A DNA stretch of 64,000 nt from CAVOGJ01 sp963700865 (GTDB lineage: Bacteria; Planctomycetota; Planctomycetia; Pirellulales; Pirellulaceae), in NCBI GenBank assembly GCA_963700865.1, contig CAVOZC010000023.1, positions 222,782-286,781 of the forward strand, in the 5' to 3' direction. Every line of letters begins with the position of its first letter. Position 1 is the stretch's first letter. Shown piece by piece: positions 55,061 through 61,846 of the stretch. Under the pieces are notes generated by a model, which saw nothing but the letters and a program-made list of their open reading frames with translations, did no database searches and was not told where the DNA came from. Position numbers and translations under genes: made by a program.

Positions 55061-56503
55061 CTATTTCGCACTACACGAGGTGGGTCCGGCGCAGGCCGCA
55101 TCCTCTGCTTCGACCGGCAAGCCGGCTGCCTGCCAGGCTTGGATGCCGCCGGTGAGATTGATGACATCGGCACCAAAGGACTGCAGGATACTCGCTGCGA
55201 TCGCCGAGCGGCCTCCTCCCAGGCACTGCGTGACAATCGTCCGATCGCCGGCGACCGCGCGGCCCGTCTCCATCAGCTTGCCGAGAAACTGGTGTTGCGC
55301 TTGCGGAATGTGGCCCGCGTTCCATTCACTCGTGGGACGTACATCGAGCAGCAGGACCTCACCGTCTTCCACCTGCTTTCGCATCTCCGTGGGCGATGCG
55401 GATGGATACGATTCGCTGCGCAAGTCCGCGGCCGCGATCTCATCCTCGTCAAAATACCCCTGAAACTGGTCCATGCCCAGTTTGCGAATGACACGTTGCG
55501 CCTCCAGGGCTTGGGAGGCCGTGGCGATCAGGTACAGCGGTTTGTCATAATCGACGAGCCACCCCGCCCAGGCCGCCAGCATGCGGGCCGGAATATTGAG
55601 GGTGCCAGGCACGTGCGCTGCACCAAACTGGGCCGCATCCCGCAGGTCAATGACCTGCCCCTCGGAGAGTGCCGAGGGGAGTTCCGTGGTGTCTTGTCGA
55701 GCCGGTAACGTCGGGGGACCCAGGATCGCAGGTCCGACTTTGTTGACGCGCTTCATGACGGCGAAGTACTTCGGCGCCTCTGGTTGGTCCGCCAGGATAT
55801 AGGCCACGAACGCGTCCTCGTCTTCAAATTGCAGCGCCGGGTTGAACAGCTTTTCGTAGCCCACGGTGCTGGAGGGAACGGCTCCCAATCCCTTTCCGCA
55901 AGCGCTGCCGGCGCCGTGCGCCGGCCAGACCTGCAGATAATCGGGGAGCCCACGAAATCGCTGCACCGAGTGGTAGAGGGCATGCGCTCCTTCTTCGGCA
56001 CTCCCCACCACACCGGCCGCTTCTTCGAGCAGGTCGGGTCGCCCAATCGCACCGACAAAGACAAAGTCCCCCGTGAAGATGCCCATCGGCTGTGACGCGC
56101 CACCCCCCTCGTCCGTAAGCAAAAAGGAAATGCTCTCGGGCGTGTGTCCCGGCGTGTGCATGACCGTGAACTTGATATTTCCGATGTGAAACGAATCACC
56201 GTCCGTGACGAGCTGCGAAGCGTATTGGGATGCGTAGAGATATTTCCAATCAGCAGGTCCTTCATCGGAAAGATACAGCTTTGCACCGATGCGATCGGCC
56301 ATCTCCCGTGCTCCCGAGACATAGTCGGCATGAATGTGTGTCTCGGCCACCGCGACAATCGTGACCCCCTCCCGCTTCGCCATCTCAAGGTACGGCTCGA
56401 TATCACGTCCCGGATCGATAACGATCGCTTCCCCCGAGCGCTGACATCCCACCAGGTAGGAAGCATGAGCTAAAGCTTGGTCATAAAAATATTTAAGTAA
56501 CAT
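55061..56503 (-). CDS. ETHE1-like persulfide dioxygenase fused to two rhodanese domains
   Basis: 480 aa. An N-terminal metallo-beta-lactamase fold of the ETHE1/Blh type oxidises thiol persulfides to sulfite using Fe and O2 (family knowledge). Metal ligands: ETHIHADYVSGAREM, HTPGHTPESISFLL, FTGDFVF and PAHGAGSACGKG. The second His of the usual HxHxDH is Tyr, a variation seen in the fused group. The first rhodanese domain (about residues 265-355) has ATASQ where the active loop should be and lacks the Cys, so it is probably structural. The second (about 370-470) has the active Cys in VTQCLGGGRSAIAA. It is followed by the small membrane protein and the CoADR-rhodanese. Confidence 0.9.
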   Translation of the reverse strand: MLLKYFYDQALAHASYLVGCQRSGEAIVIDPGRDIEPYLEMAKREGVTIVAVAETHIHADYVSGAREMADRIGAKLYLSDEGPADWKYLYASQYASQLVTDGDSFHIGNIKFTVMHTPGHTPESISFLLTDEGGGASQPMGIFTGDFVFVGAIGRPDLLEEAAGVVGSAEEGAHALYHSVQRFRGLPDYLQVWPAHGAGSACGKGLGAVPSSTVGYEKLFNPALQFEDEDAFVAYILADQPEAPKYFAVMKRVNKVGPAILGPPTLPARQDTTELPSALSEGQVIDLRDAAQFGAAHVPGTLNIPARMLAAWAGWLVDYDKPLYLIATASQALEAQRVIRKLGMDQFQGYFDEDEIAAADLRSESYPSASPTEMRKQVEDGEVLLLDVRPTSEWNAGHIPQAQHQFLGKLMETGRAVAGDRTIVTQCLGGGRSAIAASILQSFGADVINLTGGIQAWQAAGLPVEAEDAACAGPTSCSAK

Positions 56504-56552
56504 ATAAATGTCTCCTGTGTGTGGTCCGCCGACCCTCGCTTTGCGGGCGATG

Positions 56553-57383
56553 TCAGGATACGGACGTGACTGATTTTGCTACGACGAATAATGCCACGAG
56601 AACCACGGCCACCGCGAACACCCGCTGTAACCGCGGACCGGAAAGTCTCTTGGATAATGCCGAGCCGAGTTGCATGCCCGCAAAACCGCCCAGAATGAAC
56701 AGCCCCGTCAGTTGCCAGGAGAGTCGGCTGCCCCCCAACAGGTAGGAGGAGACGCCCGAAATACTCACGAGAAAAATGACCATCAGCGATGTGGCGATGG
56801 CGTGATGGATCGGCATACCGCTGAGCAGCACCAGTGCCGGCACAATGACGAATCCTCCACCGACACCGTACAGGCCCGACAAGATTCCCGTGGCGAGTCC
56901 GAGTGCGGCCAGCAGCGTGATGCAGGCGGGCGTCCGTCGCAAGCGGCCGTCGGCGTCTCGTTGGCACGGCCCACGCCGCGCGGGACGTGCCTCGACCGCC
57001 AGGCCGCCGCCCGCTTCCAACTCGCGGGCCTTCCGCCACATGGTGTACGCCACCACGACCATCAGTCCACTGAAGGAAATCAGCAATAACCACTCCGGTA
57101 ACAGCGAGGACAGCCACGTGCCCAGCGGCGCGCCGGCCATCCCGCCGATGGCAAAGATCATGCCCGTCCGCATTTCCACATAACCCTGTTTCCAACGGGG
57201 TATCGCGCCCAGCAGTGCCGTGCCCCCGACCGCTGCCAGCGAGATACCGATCGCCTCGCGCGGCGCCACCTGCAGACCGTACACCAGCAGGGGAACGGCA
57301 AAGATGCCCCCGCCCCCGCCGGTCAGCCCCAAGGCGAAGCCGACGAATAGGCCGCACAGGATCGCCAGGCCTAGGTCGAGCAT
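56553..57383 (-). CDS. TauE/SafE-family sulfite exporter
   Basis: An inner-membrane protein of about 276 aa with seven or eight membrane segments and the two family repeats: FVGFALGLTGGGGGIFAVPLL at the start and GILSGLYGVGGGFVIVPAL in the second half. Members export sulfite or sulfoacetate-type anions. In this operon it would remove the sulfite made by the persulfide dioxygenase. ATG 57383 is chosen because it begins the first membrane segment; the longer frame overlaps the upstream gene without family sequence. It overlaps the preceding rhodanese gene by 13 bases, suggesting coupled translation. Confidence 0.88.
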   Translation of the reverse strand: MLDLGLAILCGLFVGFALGLTGGGGGIFAVPLLVYGLQVAPREAIGISLAAVGGTALLGAIPRWKQGYVEMRTGMIFAIGGMAGAPLGTWLSSLLPEWLLLISFSGLMVVVAYTMWRKARELEAGGGLAVEARPARRGPCQRDADGRLRRTPACITLLAALGLATGILSGLYGVGGGFVIVPALVLLSGMPIHHAIATSLMVIFLVSISGVSSYLLGGSRLSWQLTGLFILGGFAGMQLGSALSKRLSGPRLQRVFAVAVVLVALFVVAKSVTSVS

Positions 57384-57925
57384 GTCGTCCCGCCTCGGAC
57401 CTGATTCCATGGCATCTTGGCAATCAGCATTCCCATCGCACAGGTGTCCGTAATGCCCGCGAAGGTCAAACCAGCACCCACAAAGGCCGCCAGACCAATC
57501 CAATAAGGATGCACGAAGAAGCCCAACGCCGATCCGAGGACCACCAATAACCCGGCCACAATACGCACCTGTCGTTCGAGCGAAACGGCTTTCTTGCCCC
57601 GCACGACCGGCAGGCCAGCCGCCGCCCAGGCGTTCGTGCCTCCCTCGACATTCACCACATTCTGGAAGCCAGCCGCGAGGAATTTTTCACACGCCTTCGC
57701 GCCCCGCGAACCACTCAAGCAGACGATGTAAAGTGGTTGGTCGGCGTCCCCATTGCGGGCCGCCATGACTTGCCGCGGATCGAGCGCGTCGAGGGGCACG
57801 TTTTTCGCGATGTCCGCATGCACTTCGCGAAACTCGACCGGCGTGCGAACATCGATCAGCTCGACACGTTCTCCCGCCTGCCGCTTTTCAAATAACATTT
57901 TCGGATTGATGGTTGCGTACGACAC
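57371..57925 (-). CDS. Rhodanese with membrane-anchoring DUF2892 tail (YgaP-like)
   Basis: 184 aa. The rhodanese domain (residues 1-110) has DVRTPVEFREVHADIAKNVP and catalytic Cys in YIVCLSGSRGAKAC. It transfers sulfane sulfur to acceptor thiols. Two membrane helices follow (IVAGLLVVLGSALGFFVH and WIGLAAFVGAGLTFAGI), then TCAMGMLIAKMPWN, the typical end of the DUF2892 domain, so the enzyme sits on the inner membrane facing the cytosol. The start is GTG 57925 behind GGGAGAGAGAC. It lies between the YeeE/YedE pair and the TauE gene. Confidence 0.9.
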   Translation of the reverse strand: MSYATINPKMLFEKRQAGERVELIDVRTPVEFREVHADIAKNVPLDALDPRQVMAARNGDADQPLYIVCLSGSRGAKACEKFLAAGFQNVVNVEGGTNAWAAAGLPVVRGKKAVSLERQVRIVAGLLVVLGSALGFFVHPYWIGLAAFVGAGLTFAGITDTCAMGMLIAKMPWNQVRGGTTCST

Positions 57926-58004
57926 GTCTCTCTCCCTTATCCTTCCGCCAAACAGGTGATGGTCATGTTTCTACCGACTTGTCATTCATCCCGGACCGTG
58001 ACCC

Positions 58005-58508
58005 CTAGTGGGGCAATTTCGCTTTGCAGCTGGCATAGGCAAACATGCCGGCCAAGGCGCCGGCGAAGGTAAACCAGGCCATGCCCGCACCGCTGCCGAT
58101 TTGGGCATACACGGGCCCCGGACAAGCGCCCGTGATCGCCCAGCCGGCTCCAAACAGCATCCCCCCCAGGACGACGCCCCAGTGAAACGGTTTCGGCACG
58201 TAGCGGATCGGTGCGCCCTCGATCGTGGGAATCTCAAACCGCTTGATCAGCCACATCGAGACCATGGCCACGGCAATGCCCAGCCCAATGATCAAGTACA
58301 TCCTGGGTTCCCGAAACAGAAACATGTCATGGATGCGCTGCCAGCAAGCCACCTCGGACTTGACGAAAATGATTCCGAGATAGGTTCCCATGGCCAGTAC
58401 GCTGGCATAGGCCAGCAGGGAAGTCGCGGCCGCGGTCGACGAGGCGGCAGCGCCCGCGCTGGCCGGAGGATCACTGACGTTTGCAGCATGACTGGCAGTG
58501 GTTCGCAT
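58005..58508 (-). CDS. YeeE/YedE-family sulfur transport subunit, second half (PmpB-like)
   Basis: 167 aa with an Ala/Ser-rich N-terminus of about 25 residues and four membrane helices. The conserved Cys is in ITGACPGPVYAQIG, the C-P-G-P motif of the second half of YeeE/YedE proteins, which move thiosulfate or persulfide sulfur across the inner membrane (family knowledge). It follows its partner by 12 bases; the two halves would form one channel. Confidence 0.88.
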   Translation of the reverse strand: MRTTASHAANVSDPPASAGAAASSTAAATSLLAYASVLAMGTYLGIIFVKSEVACWQRIHDMFLFREPRMYLIIGLGIAVAMVSMWLIKRFEIPTIEGAPIRYVPKPFHWGVVLGGMLFGAGWAITGACPGPVYAQIGSGAGMAWFTFAGALAGMFAYASCKAKLPH

Positions 58509-58520
58509 CGGGATACGTCC

Positions 58521-59003
58521 TCAAAAAATCCAACGGCCCAGGCCCCAGGTGACCGCCAGGCCACCGGCAAAAAAACAGATCGTCGCCAACAGGCTGGGAC
58601 CATTCAGATTGGCGATGCCCGTGATCGAATGCCCCGACGTGCAGCCGCCGGCGTACCGCGTGCCAAATCCGACCAGAAAGCCACCGACCAGCAGCTTGAC
58701 CGCTCCCTGCCAGCCCGTATAGGTGGCCGGCAAGAACACGATGGGCTCAGCCGTCAACCAGCGGCTGCCGATGAATCCCCCCAAGGCGATGCCCAGCACA
58801 AAAACCAGGGTCCACAGGCCACCGCGGCGATCGTATTTGCGGAAGTAGTCGAGCCGGCTGTGCGGAGCGCACATCGCGCCAATCTGCTGGAAGCTGGTCG
58901 AGATGCCAAAGGCCTTGCCCGCCAGCAAGTAGAGTAGCGGAACGGTCAGGCCGATCAGGATGCCGGCCAGCCACCAGGGCCAGGGTTGTTGCAGCAGGTT
59001 CAT
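58521..59003 (-). CDS. YeeE/YedE-family sulfur transport subunit, first half (PmpA-like)
   Basis: 160 aa. Membrane helices and the conserved FGTRYAGGCTSGHSITGI with its essential Cys mark the first half of the YeeE/YedE fold. A second Cys lies in QIGAMCAPHSRLDYF. ATG 59003 is preferred over the longer start because it opens the first hydrophobic region (NLLQQPWPWWLAGILIGLTV). It is the first enzyme or transport gene after the regulator, 74 bases downstream. Confidence 0.88.
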   Translation of the reverse strand: MNLLQQPWPWWLAGILIGLTVPLLYLLAGKAFGISTSFQQIGAMCAPHSRLDYFRKYDRRGGLWTLVFVLGIALGGFIGSRWLTAEPIVFLPATYTGWQGAVKLLVGGFLVGFGTRYAGGCTSGHSITGIANLNGPSLLATICFFAGGLAVTWGLGRWIF

Positions 59004-59077
59004 GCGTCGTCTCCGCCAAACGGTCGGGCCGAAATTCGCGTAACCTCGTGACATGACGAGGTGTGAAGGGAAATTTT

Positions 59078-59398
59078 TTAAGCCGTCTCACAGGTCAGAA
59101 AGCGACTCTCAATGCAACCGATGATTTTCTCGAGATGCGGTTCGGCGACCTCGTAAAACACCTTTCGCCCTTCCCGTTGGCTCGTGAAAAAGCCGCACCG
59201 CTGCATCAGTCGCAGGTGTTCCGACGCCAGATTTTCCGCAATTTCGCAGTCCTCCGCAATCTCGCCGACGGTGTATCGACCGTGGAGCAATAGTTGCACC
59301 ATCCGAATCCGGACGGGGTGGGCCAACACCCTCAGGCATTCGGCCGCCTGGCCCAAGGCCTCCATATTTGCCGGTTGCAGTGGTTTTTTCCTGGGCAT
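59078..59398 (-). CDS. ArsR/SmtB-family regulator, probable persulfide sensor
   Basis: 106 aa, a winged-helix repressor: AECLRVLAHPVRIRMVQLLL, GEIAEDCEIAENLASEHLRL (recognition helix) and GFFTSQREGRKVFYEV. Cys occur at 21, 51, 68, 95 and 103. BigR/SqrR-type members sense persulfides through a Cys pair, and a pair such as 51 with 95 or 103 could serve here (inference). ATG 59398 follows an AGGAG at about ten bases. A promoter and palindrome lie upstream (59433-59462). It heads the sulfur operon and most likely represses it until sulfide or polysulfide rises. Confidence 0.85.
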   Translation of the reverse strand: MPRKKPLQPANMEALGQAAECLRVLAHPVRIRMVQLLLHGRYTVGEIAEDCEIAENLASEHLRLMQRCGFFTSQREGRKVFYEVAEPHLEKIIGCIESRFLTCETA

Positions 59399-59432
59399 CT
59401 GCCTGCATCTCCTCGACTCTGTGTCCCTGGTA

Positions 59433-59462
59433 TAATATATCGTCATCTCACGAGATGTCAAT
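59433..59462 (-). promoter_or_regulatory. Sigma-70 promoter with embedded palindromic operator
   Basis: On the minus strand TTGACA (59457-59462) and TATTAT (59433-59438) are 18 bases apart; TATATT with 16 bases is an alternative -10. Between them lies CATCTC-GT-GAGATG (59445-59458), a perfect 6-bp inverted repeat whose last bases overlap the -35 box. Binding of the ArsR protein here would block RNA polymerase, so autoregulation of the operon is strongly suggested. Confidence 0.75.
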
Positions 59463-59684
59463 TGATCTTTTCGCCAAAAAAAGGGCCTGTTGGCGGAGCC
59501 CGTCACGAAGTCACGACCCACATTCCCCAGCTTGGCATCCGCGGCCGTTCGCGCGCTTCCGCGGTTCCCGGCAACGACTCTTGGGCACGCGGCACCGGCT
59601 CCGCTGACGCCGGCAGCCTCATCTGCCGTCCCAGCTCGCTGTGTCATCCGTCGGCGTCGACGCTGGCCGCGCGGACCGCATTGC

Positions 59685-60776
59685 CTACCACGCGTCCGGC
59701 TGGACGGCGTGCGCATATTGCGAGGGCAGGATCTCCGACGCTACGGCAACGCCCAATTGCACGGCCGCATGGTAGGGCCAATAGGGATCGCGGAGGACCT
59801 CTCGAGCCAGCATGATCACGTCCGCCTGCTGTTCGCGGACGGCCGCGTCTGCCTGCCGCGGGTCGGTAATTAGCCAGCCCACGGCAGTTGGGATCTCGAC
59901 TTCGCGGCGAATGCGGCCGGCGATCGGAATCAAGAAACCGGGTCCCCAAGGGACCTGTGAGTTGTCGGGTGTGATTAACCCGTGACTCACATCGAGCAGG
60001 TCCAACCCACCCGCCTTCAACCGCCGTGACAATTCGATCGATTCGTCGACGGTCACGCCCCCTTCAATCCAATCGGTGACCGACAGGCGGGCCGTCAGTG
60101 GAAGTCGCTCGGGCCACACGGCTCGTACCCTCGCCAACGTTTCCAACAAGAATCGGCTGCGGTGGTCAAACGAACCGCCGTAGGCGTCTTGCCGCTGATT
60201 GGCGAGCGGCGAGTAAAACTCATGAGCCAAATAACCATGTGCGAAGTGGAGTTCCAGCCACTCGAAACCAGCCGCCAGCGCTCGCTGCGCCGCCGAGACA
60301 AACGCGGCTTGCGTCTGATCGATGTCATCATCGGTCATCGCGCGGGGAACCCGGGGCAACTTCCCACCAAACGGAATCGCGGACGGGGCGATCGTCTCCC
60401 AGCCACCCTGATCCGTTTCGATGTGACCACCACCCTCCCACGGCGGATACGAACTGGCCTTGCGTCCCGCATGAGCCAACTGGATGCCGGGGACGGCGCC
60501 GGACTGTTTGAGAAAGCGGGTGATGCGGGCGAATGGTTCGACATGGTCGTCCCGATAGATGCCGCTGTCGGCCGGGCTGATGCGCCCTTCCGGTGTCACG
60601 GCGGTCGCTTCCACGATCACCAGGCCCGCGCCGCCAACGGCCCGCGAGCCAAGATGGACCAGATGCCAATCGCTGGGGAACCCATCGTCGGACGAGTACT
60701 GGCACATCGGCGAAACGGCAATGCGATTGCGGAGCGTGACTTCCTTCAAACCAAATGGCTCAAACAGCTGCGGCAT
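59685..60776 (-). CDS. NADH:flavin oxidoreductase, old-yellow-enzyme family (YqjM-like)
   Basis: 363 aa, an FMN-dependent TIM-barrel ene-reductase acting in the cytosol on activated alkenes. Signatures: RNRIAVSPMCQYSSDDG (flavin-tuning Cys of the YqjM class), GIQLAHAGRKAS, LHFAHGYLAHEFYSPLANQR (substrate-binding His residues; the pair is H-x-x-H-G-Y), YGGSFDHRSRFLLE and VIMLAREVLRDPYWP. ATG 60776 begins the usual MPQLFEPFGLK; upstream codons have no family match. It lies in the same direction as the sulfur operon but is separated by the operon promoter. Confidence 0.92.
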   Translation of the reverse strand: MPQLFEPFGLKEVTLRNRIAVSPMCQYSSDDGFPSDWHLVHLGSRAVGGAGLVIVEATAVTPEGRISPADSGIYRDDHVEPFARITRFLKQSGAVPGIQLAHAGRKASSYPPWEGGGHIETDQGGWETIAPSAIPFGGKLPRVPRAMTDDDIDQTQAAFVSAAQRALAAGFEWLELHFAHGYLAHEFYSPLANQRQDAYGGSFDHRSRFLLETLARVRAVWPERLPLTARLSVTDWIEGGVTVDESIELSRRLKAGGLDLLDVSHGLITPDNSQVPWGPGFLIPIAGRIRREVEIPTAVGWLITDPRQADAAVREQQADVIMLAREVLRDPYWPYHAAVQLGVAVASEILPSQYAHAVQPDAW

Positions 60777-60832
60777 GGTAATTGTCTTCCCCTCGGGATC
60801 CCGTTTCAGGCCCGCAGCCCGCCTTGGTCCGC

Positions 60833-60973
60833 TTACTTTTGTGCTTGCCGGCGGCACCGCTCACTACAGTACTTTACCTGTTCCCAGACGCGCGACCACT
60901 TCTTCCGCCAGACAAAGGGACGCCCGCAGACGAGGCACGTTTTTTTCGGGAGCTGTGATTTTGAATGGGCCAT
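60833..60973 (-). CDS. DUF2256 small zinc-ribbon-like protein
   Basis: 46 aa. The whole chain fits the DUF2256 pattern: LPKKTCLVCGRPFVWRKKW, then VWEQVKYCSERCR, with two C-x-x-C / C-x-x-x-C pairs that probably bind zinc. Function is unknown; the gene is often found near redox or photolyase-type genes. ATG 60973 gives the normal length; an upstream ATG at 61018 would lie inside the repeat element. It ends 56 bases before the old-yellow-enzyme start. Confidence 0.85.
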   Translation of the reverse strand: MAHSKSQLPKKTCLVCGRPFVWRKKWSRVWEQVKYCSERCRRQAQK

Positions 60974-60994
60974 GCTCGCGGTCGTCGCACATTT

Positions 60995-61541
60995 CTGGTG
61001 TCGCGTCAAGCTTGCCATTTTGTGTTGCTTCAAGTCGTGGCTGTGGCTTCCAGCCGCAGTCGACTGGGGCAAGATGCCCCAGCCACCCTCGAGTAGCAGC
61101 CACGCTCGACTGGGGCAAGATGCCCCAGCCACCCTCGAGTAGCAGCCACGCTCGACTGGGGCAAGATGCCCCAGCCACCCTCGATTAGCAGCCACGCTCG
61201 ACTGGGGGCAGAGATGCGCCAGCCACCCTCGAGTAGCAGCCACGCTCGACTGGGGCAAGATGCCCCAGCCACCCTCGATTAGCAGCCACGCTCGACGGGG
61301 GCAAGATGCCCCAGCCACCGTCGAGTAGCAGCCACGCTCGACGGGGGCAAGATGCCCCAGCCACACTCGAGTAGCAGCCACCCTCGACTGGGGCAAGATG
61401 CCCCAGCCACCCTCGAGTAGTAGCCACGCTCGACTGGGGCAAGATGCCCCAGCCACCCTCGAATAGCAGCCACGCTCGACGGGGGCAAGATGCCCCAGCC
61501 ACCCTCAGCGAACCCCAAGTCCAAACTTGACAAAGCTCTAG
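60995..61541 (-). mobile_element. 547-bp inverted-repeat element with ten internal 46-bp units
   Basis: Same family as the 132-bp element at 45679-45810. The left end CTGGTGTCGCGTCAAG, the GTGGCTGTGGCTTCCAGCCGCAG block (61037-61059) and the right end GTCCAAACTTGACAAAGCTCTAG match the short copy. The middle unit is present ten times instead of once. The size difference (415 bp) is what nine extra 46-bp units, one of them 48 bp, would add. The right-hand CTAG contains the stop codon of the MoaD-like gene. It has no coding capacity of its own. Confidence 0.75.
61062..61508. repeat. Ten-copy tandem array of a 46-bp hairpin unit
   Basis: GGGGC occurs at 61066, 61112, 61158, 61204, 61252, 61298, 61344, 61390, 61436 and 61482, a spacing of 46 with a single 48. 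Each unit has CTGGGGC-AAGAT-GCCCCAG, a 7-bp stem with a 5-base loop, then CCACCCTCGAGTAGCAGCCACGCTCGA with few substitutions (for example CTGGGG to CGGGGG in three or four units). Units are contiguous with no unique spacers, so this is not a CRISPR array. The long minus-strand frames across it arise from the repeat. Confidence 0.92.
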
Positions 61542-61846
61542 CCGCCCGCCAAGGCTCCCCAGATGATGAACGGTTCGCTGCCGTTGACAATGGGTTCGGG
61601 CAGGGGCACATCCGGCGGATCGTGCGATAGATCCCGCTGGCAGCCAAAGTAGCGGACAAAGTCGCGGCGCTGCTGGGTGACATGGTCGCGAATGGTACCG
61701 CGGAGCATGGGGTAGTGGGATTCAAGCGCGTCAAGGATCGCAGCGACCGTCACGGGAGCCGCGACTGCGAGGGTGATCTCCGAGCCGACGTGGGCCAGGT
61801 TCTGCAGGTGGTAAGGTAAGGCAACCCGTATGACGGCCCTCGTCAT
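61538..61846 (-). CDS. MoaD/ThiS-family ubiquitin-like protein with C-terminal Gly-Gly
   Basis: 102 aa with a beta-grasp pattern (VIRVALPYHLQNLA, EITLAVAAPVTVAAILDALE, YPMLRGTIRDHV) and the ending IIWGALAGG. A free C-terminal Gly-Gly is what E1-like enzymes adenylate in MoaD and ThiS sulfur carriers, so the tail may be activated. The start overlaps the stop of the Asp-box gene (ATGA, 61843-61846), showing tight coupling. No molybdopterin or thiamine gene is nearby, so it may have another role. Its stop lies within the right end of the 547-bp repeat element. Confidence 0.82.
   Translation of the reverse strand: MTRAVIRVALPYHLQNLAHVGSEITLAVAAPVTVAAILDALESHYPMLRGTIRDHVTQQRRDFVRYFGCQRDLSHDPPDVPLPEPIVNGSEPFIIWGALAGG

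Noticed and set aside
61062..61508. CRISPR array
   Set aside because: The 46-bp units are contiguous and nearly identical along their whole length. There are no unique spacers, no leader and no cas genes.
61030..61730. Long minus-strand proteins with GWGILPQS / AGASCPSRAWLL repeats
   Set aside because: They are read from the 46-bp array. The period is not a multiple of three, so all frames look alike. No family or start signal supports them.
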